A DNA stretch of 46,906 bases from Phoronis australis (Eukaryota; Phoronida; Phoronidae): the NCBI GenBank assembly GCA_002633005.1, contig NMRA01000841.1, forward strand, positions 1 to 46,906, read 5' to 3'. A program made the position numbers and the translations under genes. Under the pieces are notes generated by a model. The model worked only from the letters and a program-made list of their open reading frames with translations. It was not told the origin of the DNA and did no database searches. Below, in pieces: positions 1-10,200 of the stretch; within the stretch, counting starts at the first letter, position 1, and every line of letters begins with the position of its first letter.

Positions 1-671
1 CTTGACATGCGCAGTTGAGTGGGTCAGAACTCCAAAGCTGCTGTGAACCCAGTACCTCAAGTCCAACAAATGAGTTCTGATTTCAGTCCATTTCTGTTAT
101 AAAACTAGCCTTTACTTGTTCCTTACTCTGAGTAGAGATGATGTTTGGGCTTACAGTTTGTTATTGATTGAGACCATTTAAATATGTTTATGTTCTCAGT
201 ATGGTTTACAATACATTCTTTAGTTACACAGGATAGTGGACTTAGCTCTCCATAGTAGCAGTATAACAAGGCACTGGCATGGTAGCCGCAAAGCGTTGGT
301 CACTACGTTGTGTAACCAGAGTTTTTCATGAAAAAAGTTCTGTATATTTCAGTTTTAATCACGGGGAAATTGTTCCAAAGTTTTGGAACTGCTAAGTACT
401 CTAAACCAACTAGACTAAAAATTTTGCTTCGCTGAAAAAGGCAGTAGTACCTTTAAAATTTATTCCTGGTACAATGAGATAACCTAGCTCTCTGGTTGAG
501 TAATCAAACACTCACTATGAGATGTCCTTGGGGACATGTGGTAACTATGTAATTGGAGAAGCAGTGCTATATGAAGCTTAGTTTTCTCTGGTGTTCATTT
601 TAGAGTTCTTTTTTTCTCTAGTAGTTTGTGAACTGAAATGGAGTCCAATTTGTTGTAGTTTGAAGTTAATG
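1..671. other. No gene recognised
   Basis: AT-rich sequence upstream of the first repeat block. I see no exon with convincing codon content, no RNA gene and no clear repeat. It could be intergenic, or the 5' part or an intron of NUDT9, whose first exon I could not place. Confidence 0.5.
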
Positions 672-2529
672 ATTTTTATGCACCCACCGTCATTTCTGTG
701 CAGGCGTCCATCGTCTGACATCGGCCGCTGTATCTCCTTAACTCCTTGCAGGAACTTATTGAAATTTGGCAGGTGTGTTCCAATGCGTCTGACGACAGAT
801 GACGATGAGTTTCAGACCAATCCGGATACTGTTGTGCCTCCTAGTGGCAATTTTAGTTTTTTACGTTTGCCTCTGTATCTTCGGAGTTCCTTGTTGGATT
901 TTCATGAAATTTGTCAAATAGGTTTTTAATAAGGTGATGATGCCATTCCATTTTCAGATGGGTCTGACAGATTTTATGTTACCTTGTGGCCATTTTTTTA
1001 ATTTTGCGTCTAGTTTCTGGCATCCTCTATCTGTCATACCACTTTAAGAATCGCCACGGCTGATGATTACGTTTGTACAGTTTGGCCTGCTGTGTTGCCC
1101 CTTAGGTTTCGATTTTGTTTTTTGCATCTGAGGCCGAATCTCCTTAACCCTTTGAAGGAAATTTGTGAAATTTGGAAGATTTATTCCTATGGAACCGCCA
1201 ACAAACGGAAATGAGTGTCGAACTAATCCAAATATCACTGTGCCCCCTAGTGGCAATTTTTCTTTTAAGTTTGCATCTATCTTCTGAATTCATTCATGTA
1301 TTTTCATGAAATTTGGCAAATAGGTTTCCATTTAATACTTGCCAACTTTGGTCGGGTGCTGCAAAAACGATTGTTGGGCATTGTTGTTGAGGATAAAATG
1401 CCTCGTTTTAACATTAGTTTTAACAGCGTAAATGCAAAAGTGCATGTTCCAAACATGCAGAACCATTCTAGTTTGGACACAACAAGCATAATGGCGAATT
1501 CGTGCAAGCGGTGAATTAAGGAGACGATGAGGCCTTTCCATTTTTCAGGCAGATTTGGCTTTTTTTGCACTACCTGGTGGTCATTTTGTTGTTTTTGCAT
1601 CCATTTTCTGGCGTCTGCCTTCTTATCTGCCGTACAGCTTACAGGATTATTATAAAAATTTGCAGATGTGTTTCTGATGAGAAGGCCACGACTGATGTTG
1701 ACTTTCAGACGGGTCCAACTACTGTGTTGCCCCCTAATGCCAATTTTTTGCATCTTCAGCCGAATCTCCTTAACCCTTTGTGAAATTTGAAGGATGTGTT
1801 CCTATGGAGCTGATGACAAAAGGTAACAAGTGTCGTACTCATCCAAATGTCACTGTGTCCCCTGGTGGCAAAATGTTTTTTGCGTTTGCCTCTGTATCTT
1901 AGGAGTTCATTGATGTATTTTCATGAAATTCGGTAAATAGGTTTCTATAAAGGAGACGACAATGCCTTACCATTTTCGGACAGATTTGATGTTTTCTGCG
2001 CCACCCCATGGCCATTTAAACATTTTTGCTGTACATGTTTTTGACATTTGTCTCTATCTGCCAAACCACTCAAAGTATCATTATGAAAATGGACCGTTGT
2101 GTTCCTGATGCAAAGACACTGGCTGACGATTTTCAGATGTTTTCAACTATTCTGGCATTCCCTAGGGGTAATTTTGCTTTTTTGCATCTGTGGCTGTATT
2201 TTCCCTTCGAAGGATCTTTATGAAATTTGGCAGTTGGGCTCCTATAGAGATGGCCACAGATGACGAGTTTCAGATCAATCGAACTATAGCTGTGCCCCCT
2301 AGTGTCAATTGTTTTTTTTTTCATCTGCCTCTATATCTTAGGAGTTTCTTGGATTATTTTCATGAAATTTGGCAAATAGTTGTGTATTACAGAGGCGGTG
2401 CCAGCTTCTCAATTCGGACGGTTTGACACATTCTGTGCCATTTTATGATACTAAAAATACCCATAGAAGCACACCGTTTGCAGTGCTGTTTTGGGTGTAT
2501 TTCAATGGTCCGCGTTGGTCTTGTTTACC
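672..2529 (+). repeat. Modular repeat element, copy 1 (longest)
   Basis: A block of degenerate units about 140 bp long. Each unit carries a version of CCCCTAGTGGCAATTTT, seen near 837, 985, 1098, 1240, 1575, 1728, 1858, 2003, 2158 and 2297. Between these come versions of TTCATGAAATTTGGCAAATAGG (near 900, 1305, 1918 and 2360) and a pyrimidine-rich stretch. The block begins with a TTTTTATGCACCCA-like start, shared with the copies near 10.5 and 32.0 kb. It ends with a segment around 2462-2529 (AGAAGCACACCGTTTGCAG, then a CCGCGTTGGTCTTGTTT-like end) shared with the end of the copy near 19.1 kb. Shared start and end suggest a discrete dispersed element with a variable number of internal modules. 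I do not recognise the superfamily. Confidence 0.6.
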
Positions 2530-4022
2530 TATTTAAGACTTATCGTAAAAGTATAGACTTGGGCACTGTGTCTAATCGTTGTACTAGAAATTGAACTCAA
2601 AATTAGTTTTGACATTTTCCTTTCTGCTTTAATACAAACTGTTGAAGTGTCTACAATTCATTGATTGATTACGTATGTTATGGTTTGAGTGTATGTCTGT
2701 CTAATCTTGGTTTCCATTTGTTGACTCCATCATGAAACCTATAAGTTTGCGTCTGAACTCGAATTTTCAAGTTTTTACTTCTCTTTGCAGCTCAAGCGGT
2801 CCTCAAGAACAAATATAGACTAGAAAGTCATGTACTCAATCATAGAATAATGGACATTTATCTTGAGGTTGTCGTGATTGGACGAAAAATGTTTGATTTT
2901 GAGCTGGAGATTTCCGTCCTGTACTTTTTTGAGCTTTATTTAATCATATAAGTCGATAAATCTTGTAGTCAGGCATAGACTAAGCTTGTGACAAACTCCA
3001 TACACAAGTCAAGAGTTTTCAGGTCACTCAAGTGCTGGTATTTGGATTGCTGCAACTGTTGCTGCAACTGTCGCATGCAAAGTCATTCAACTAATCAACG
3101 TTCTCGGATTATGATGTCAGTTGGTGTTAATCTGCTAGGTTATCTATTTATAGAGCATGTTGCTCGTCAGTTGTCATGTTGGTTTGAAGATGTTTGTCTT
3201 TGGTGTAAAATACTCCCATTTTATAATCCGCTTGAATGTTAAAACTTGGGAGTTTGCCTTTAGATAATCAATCCTACACTTTTATGATGTACTCCTCCCT
3301 TAGAAAAAGTGGAGTTTGTGGTGGTTTGTGCAAGGTGTTCATTCCAATCGATTTACAGGTGTGGCAGGTGATGTCAGAACTGTGAATTGTTCTGCGCGGA
3401 GATAACCAAATGTAATGCTTAAATTGATAATGTACCGTATTCTTCCTTGTTAATGCCAAGTGAAAAACTCACGTAAAATGGAGAGGCCATCAAGCTGAAC
3501 ATGAGATGAGTTAAACCAATCTTTTTTTAAAAATAGGAGTGTCATTTCATCCAAACAATCAGGGATCTGTGTTAATGTCATCCAAGCACTGGTGCAATTT
3601 ACCATAGACAATGCACTCTTTTTAAGCATGCGTAAGCAATTAGCATGTATTTTACTTCTTGAAATTCTCTGTTGTTGACCACTCACAAAGGTACAGACAA
3701 TTTAAGTCATCTCACGGGCTCAATTGTCAATTGGGGTTGTGCATATATCATAAAAACAGGAGTGTGAAAGGAATGGGAAAGTTTGGGAGTGGGCGTTTCG
3801 CAGAACGTGGACGGTAACTAACCTGAATGTATAGGACACTTGATGATTTGATTAAGGCTAAGCATTTAGTCATTTACTATCTCCTCATGTCACTTTTCCA
3901 CTAGCAGACTGATGACATTGTAGGTCTCACTGCTTATGTAAAGAAGTTGTTTGAATAACGTATAGCCACTAGACGCAAAAATGTGACCTGTACCTTATTA
4001 CAAGTGTGTTTTTACTTTTCAG
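2530..4022. other. No exon recognised upstream of first visible NUDT9 exon
   Basis: This stretch precedes the acceptor-like TTTTACTTTTCAG at 4010-4022. If NUDT9 has a separate first exon (UTR, mitochondrial targeting sequence), it may lie here or further left, but I cannot identify it. Short stretches around 2575-2690 resemble sequence around 5190-5390 (words such as GTATGTTATGGTTT and AACTCAAA), suggesting an old dispersed repeat pair. Confidence 0.4.
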
Positions 4023-4268
4023 TCCTATAGCTAGACGTTTTATGGGGAATTTCTGTGCTAAAGGAGGAACAACCACTGCAAGTATGGTGAATCCCAAGTT
4101 TCACGTGAACGCCCGTTGCCCCACCTACCCAGGGAGTGACGTGAAGCGATATCAAGTACCTGACAACAAAGTGCCATGGTCTCAGCCATTCCCTGAGTAT
4201 AGTCCAGTCAAATACTGTGCCAAGTCTGTGCAGAATATGCCCGTTTGGGCAGATCTACCCGAAGATAG
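4023..4268 (+). CDS. NUDT9: NUDT9 exon, N-terminal part
   Basis: Acceptor TTTTACTTTTCAG ends at 4022; donor GATAG|GTGTGT at 4269; exit phase 2. It encodes a short basic lead ([15 protein letters not shown]) and then the conserved NUDT9 start [16 protein letters not shown] and [22 protein letters not shown]. The start is uncertain. An ATG at 4006 is in frame if the upstream acceptor-like sequence is not used. ATGs at 4042 (MGNFCAK) and 4084 (MVNPKFH) are alternatives. An upstream exon joined at 4023 is also possible. Confidence 0.88.
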
Positions 4269-7200
4269 GTGTGTTGTGTTTCGATTATCAATTATTGTGA
4301 CAGGGAAGCTTTCACTTTGCATAAAACTTTTTGGCATTTTTGAGAGGCTTGTTTCACAGTGCTGCAACAATGCTTAAAGGGTCAAAATGCTAACTGAATT
4401 CTTTTATAATGTAATGCTGTTGTACTTAAAATTTTGATTTCATTGAACATGGTATGGCTTCATCAAAGTTATGGCGAAACCTCGGAAGCTAGCTAGACAA
4501 GAAATAACTTTTTTTAAATCATTGGGTAATTAGCCATACATTTTTTCTTTTAAATGTGGCCGATTTGAGATGAGAAGAAAATTTATAAGCATGTCTTTTC
4601 AGAGTCGCTGGAAACCAAACAATCTTTATTAGAAAAGTGACAAAAATACCTCTATGCCATCATGACAGTACCTGTATCCTGAATCATCAAAGACCTTTTT
4701 CACGATAAATAAACTTCACAAAACTGGAAGGCATTGAATGCCACTTAGGTTTTGTGCTTAGTTTATTCAGGAGAAGTGAACGTCACAGGTGTGAAATACC
4801 TGCACCTTGTCTCATGTCCAACACCAAACCTTGATTCACTTTACATGTACCATGTACATTGCCATCTACAGTGCTTTTGAACTATCTTCAAGAAATTGTT
4901 ACAAATACTGATCACCTGTTTAAAATGCTTTATTTAAAATCAGTTTCCGTGAAAATTTATTTTGTTTAGCACAAACTGGTTTTGGTGTGTATGTAAAATT
5001 TTCCTATTTCCTACTATTAGACCATGTTTTTGGGTGTTTCTTGGAAATTTTCTGTGTTGGAAGACAATGCTGAATGATAAGTCAGAAGCCGGGATATAAT
5101 CTTGTCACTCATAATCAAACTCAAAACTGTTTTTTCAACCTGCTCTTTTCTACAGTACTTCGGTATCAACTCAAGATTAGTATTCCGTTATTCTGTTCTC
5201 AAGTATGTTATGGTTTACATGGATGACTGTAATTCTATTTTGCACCTGATAAGCCCAACATTAAAGCTAAAAGTTCAAGACTGAACTCAAAGTTTTGACA
5301 TTTTACTTGAAAACTCAGTTTTTAGCTCAAAACTAAGGGTCATCAAGTGCAAATGTAGTCAAGTATGGTTGATTGATTGGTTTATCATTACTTGGCCACT
5401 TTGCTACGTGTTATTCTATTTTGTACGTGTAACAAGTATGTTACCTTATAAAGTTCGTGCTTTTCTGGTTTAACTTAGTTTATTGGTACTGGTAACCCAG
5501 CTTCCATATATGGGTATACACATCCTTTGTATTAGGGATCCTGACTAGAAAATATCTATTTTGATAATATCAGTCTCCCTAACACAGTTTGTGAACTGCA
5601 TGCTAAAGCTCACAAGTTGTTTTTCGATAATTTTAAATGTTTCAGCTGGTGGATAGGATTCTTCAATATCTTGACGCATTTTTTATTTCTTTCAATTCAT
5701 AGATTAAAAGAAAAACCACCTCAATTTAACACTATGGATGGCACAGTTAATCGACTTAGTCACATGGGGCCATATGAGATAGTCAAAGGTTTACCGAGGT
5801 GAGTATGGAATGGATAAATACTTCAATATCACTAATAAAAGTGATGGTTATCAGTCAGTATCATAAAGTATGATGGTGTCATGGTGGCCTGATAATGCTG
5901 TTGTACCTCTAGCAGTATAGATAGTGCACAAGTCTTTGACAGCTCCTCTCATACATTGAGCTGACAGCCCAAGTTTGGGCTGTATAGTTTGTGGTAGATA
6001 AGCAGTATAACCAATGTTTTGATTTGTTCCCATTACTGAGTGTGTTATGATTAACAAATAAGTTAGGGTCAATGGCATGTTTGAACATTTCATGGTATCA
6101 GCGTGGGGGAAGCAATGAATTTTTTTCCATCTAGATTTGGGTTATGCTAAACTATGATTGGAAAATCTCCAGTAGGCAGGAAACCAGTATTGGTCAAATT
6201 TATAGGGAAGTGTTTGTCATCGAAACATATACTTGTTAGATTATTTTTTGCCTAGTTCCATTTACTTTAAAACCAAGAAGTGGTGGAATTGAAAGGCTTT
6301 TGCTCATGTAAAATATCAGGATTCATAGAAATGTCTAATAACAAGAATTCATCTGCTAAATAATAATAAAACACATCTGGAGATGACAACTGCGGTAAAA
6401 TCTGGTTGATTCAGGACACAATGTGGCGAGGAGGCAGTGTGGCCTAGTGTGATAAATGTCCGCTTGCTCTCTCGAGGTCATGGGTTCGAGTCCCACTGGG
6501 CCACACTGCTAGACCCTTGAGTCAGGTCTCTAGCTTCTCAGCTCGGTTTTAACTTTATATTAATAAAGCACAAAAAATGGTTCGTGGTGTTCAGTGCAAT
6601 GGGCCCTCATGCGTGGTTTGAGTGTATCAGACTGCATGTAATTATTTTTTTTGACATAGTGTGGCAGACGGGTGACATTTTATTTTCTCATTTTGTTATG
6701 AAGATAAGTATGACTAAATCCATGCTTTGCCATGTTCAAGCTCAGTTCCATAAGTTACTCCGCCAATGATTTTTACAATTCTAGTCATTCACAACGTCAG
6801 AATACCTTGAACAGTGGAAAAATGGCCATGCCTGTTTGTAACTGTGGACCGGACTAAACAAGGCCAGGATTTGGTTCTTGAAAATGCGATGCAAGACGGA
6901 TTATTTTGAAAAATAGACTTTGTTGCATAGACTATCAATAGTCAATGGCTGATTATGATCTTGGCTGTGTCAGTTTCAACAATGTGCACAACACAATCTG
7001 CCCACAGCATGTGATGTCATGAGCAGGGATGTCACGGCAACAGTGACTTACTATTATTTGTTACCACATTTGAGAGCAAGCTTTTACTGTTTTAAAAATA
7101 AACTGAGAGTGGGCGTTAGCCTAAATTTTGATCATTTAAAACTTATCTTTTTCTAAGTTGGGTGTGGGCGGTAGAAGGGCAGTAGCAGCGTATATCAAAA

Positions 7201-10200
7201 CTGTTCAAGTTGTGGGTGGGGACTTACGCACGTATGGCCAAATATTTAACCATTATTATTTTTAACCAAATGATTGATTTTGTTGTTCACCGTGGAAGTA
7301 TTGAAAACACCTTAAAAATACTGAAATAGCTTCAACAAAGTATGGTCTTAGAAATTTGTGCAAATGTGGCCTAGAATTATTTTGTTTAACAATGCAAAAT
7401 CAATAGACAAAGTGAAGTGGTATGAGCACTTGAAGATTTCAGTACATCACTTGAATAATTAACAGGCTCAGTGTCATTTTGTTTTTACTACTCATCCATT
7501 TGTGTAATCAGTGCAATGTTGCGCAAACTGCAGTAATTAATGAAATACGTCAATGGCGTCTTCCAACAAATGGTTCGGATTTTGTTCAGCACATTTTTGC
7601 GACGTTAATAGAGCATTTGTATTTAGCTATTGATTACCTGCAGTGTTTTGATAAACGAGTCTGTTATTATGAATCACAAGACTATTTTATCTTGAAATAG
7701 TTTGAACAACATGCCTGTCTATTAGTAGACAAAGCATTGAGTGTCACTCGGGAGGTCTTGTATGTATCTGGCTTTCTGATCTTAAATCATTGCCCATAAC
7801 GAGTGGTGTGAAGTAGTTCTGAAAACAATTCTCTGGTTTCACCAGAGTGAATACTATGTACAAAGTTCAAGTCTTGTAACCAGAGCATTACTGACTATGA
7901 TGATTATTATTATAGTTATTATTATAATTACAGTATTAACTCACCAATTTCCAAAAAATAATTGCCAAGGCAATCATGTTTCATTTTTCAAAGACATTGT
8001 TGTGAATGGCCACAATTTTTTAAAACATTGTCAAGTGTTACCCTATGGTGTAGAACTTGGAAGATTGGAGTTTTTATTTCGTGTTGCTTATTTTTCTTGA
8101 AAAATTGACAAATAAAAACGTGTTCACTATATAATGTTTGATGAGGCTTTACTGCATTTTTATGGTTCTGATTATTGTGATGTTTGTGGTGATCCTTATG
8201 TATGTCAGTCATTTACATGTTGTCCTTAATTTTCAGGAATCCTGTAGGCAGGACAGGTGTGTGTGAACGAGGCCTTCTGGGCCGGTGGGGGCCTAACCAT
8301 GCTGCTGATCCTATTGTTACCAGGTAAGACAAAGTGGCAAGACATTAATTTCCCTTGTGTGGCCACTTGCGAGAACAAAATATTTTTGCAGCATAAATGA
8401 TTGTGCCACAACCATGAAAAACGGAAAGATTAAACTATTTCACGGACCGGATTATCCATCTCAAATTAGCAATGGTAGTGTGATGGGAAACAGTTCAAAG
8501 ACAGTCTTAGCCCTTCTGTTTAAAAGTTGAAGTGGGCTACTTCACTGTCGTAATTTAGGTATCACGCACCGCGGTCACTATGGTATGTTCCAATGTTAAT
8601 GTCCCGATTTGTATTGCATTTGAACAACTGGAAGCTAGACAATAAATCTGTAGATGAAGTCTTACAAACCACCACTTGCATACTTTCAACATGTTAGCAT
8701 ACAGCTATGACCCCTATAAATATTTTTTTTACATTTCCCAAAGTCAAAAAATTAAAATATATTGTAACAAAAAAATATTGACACATGTCCTTTTCGATGC
8801 AAAATGATCAATAATTCAGACCTTTGAATGACACGCTACCTACTTTCTTAAATATAGGGCATGACGGATTTATATAATCTCCAAAGGTTCAAGAAATTGT
8901 ATTTACCAATTTTAAACTCATGTATAGAGACAGATTTCACACAAACATCTTTCCTTCAAACTGTCACCCACAAATTGACAAAATAGTCAAAAAATAATTA
9001 ATGGAAGTTTGTAAGTATGCTTTAGTGAGATATTGGGTACACTTGTTTGACTTCGCAGGGTCAATCGGCTTAGACTTCTGATCGGTCGATGACATCCTGC
9101 GGATGATGCACCAATCAGATGTCGTAGCCGGTTGACCTGATAGTCATTCTTATAGTTAGTGTGCATCTTCTGCTTAATGGTGAGTTTGAATGTTTTGTTG
9201 TTGTTGCCTCGTTTTTGTCTTCTTGGTCTAAAATACTTAACGCAACACTTGATTGTCATAAATTATCTCTCGTTATTTCAGGTGGAAAAGAAATGGTAAT
9301 GGTGAAATAGTTAAAGACAGGAATAGTGGTAAAAAACTTCTGCAGTTTGTAGCCATACAGCGTGCAGACACAAAGGAATGGGCTATACCAGGGGTAAGAT
9401 AAGTCTTGTTTAGATTAGTAATATTTCTTAAATGTCAGGGCTCAACACTTAGTATAACCTCAAATCGCCTGGCAAAATTCACAGATCGCCAAACTGGAAC
9501 TGAGGTCCCCAGTTCTTGTTGGTAAGAGCTGAACAAGAGCTGAAAATGAAAAAAACAAGTTTCCTGAAGTGAAATATCCACCGGTGACAACTAATTTCTT
9601 TCTTTCGGGTACAATACCCCATGCACTGGCTCACCTACTGAGATGGACAAACACAGTCGTGCCCTTCCGTTTTTTGCCAAATGATTCTGACTTCCATCAG
9701 TGTACTTCCTGTGTTTTTTTGATCGACATGGTGCGTTGACTGTGGCAACCTGGGATTTTTATCAGGTTGTCAAACAAATTGTGAGGCCGAATGAATGTGA
9801 TATGATATGCATTGTGACGGAAAACATTTGATTTAGGCCTCTAAAATTGTAGATTGTTCTTTACACAGTGTGAAAGTGATACCTCAGTCGGCTTATTAAG
9901 CCCCAACAGTTCGTTATTGCTTAAAGTCATACTCTGCAATAGAATAGTCACCAGTTGAATTCAACTAACTGAGCCTGATCTCAAGTAGTTAGAAACCTTT
10001 AGTTCTCTCCAAACCTAGAAAGCACTTCTAATCTGGGTATGGAACAATTTGAAGTCAGTTTTCAACAATGTTAGTTTTTGACAAAAGTTCAGTTTGTAGC
10101 AGCTTTGAAGTCTCATTTATGGACACCATAATATGTGTGTCCTCATACTTCAACAGTAAGATTTGTGGACAATTAACTGCATGTGTCCTCAGTTCAACAG

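Larger units (their letters stand above)
5799..8236 (+). other. NUDT9: NUDT9 intron with a SINE and AT-rich simple sequence
   Basis: Phase 2 intron ending in TTAATTTTCAG. It contains the tRNA-derived element at about 6430-6586 and an AT-rich ATTATT-type microsatellite at about 7895-7935. The remainder holds no recognised coding sequence. Confidence 0.7.

Noticed and set aside
672-2529. CRISPR-like or satellite array
   Set aside because: Units are degenerate, not separated by unique spacers, and the host is a metazoan. Shared start and end segments with other copies argue for a dispersed element rather than a pure satellite.
6436-6508. Possible tRNA gene
   Set aside because: It has polymerase III boxes and a 73-nt span between complementary 7-mers. 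However, the 3' acceptor arm is displaced 4 nt from the T-stem, the T-stem has a mismatch and the anticodon arm does not fold well. The long non-tRNA tail fits a SINE.
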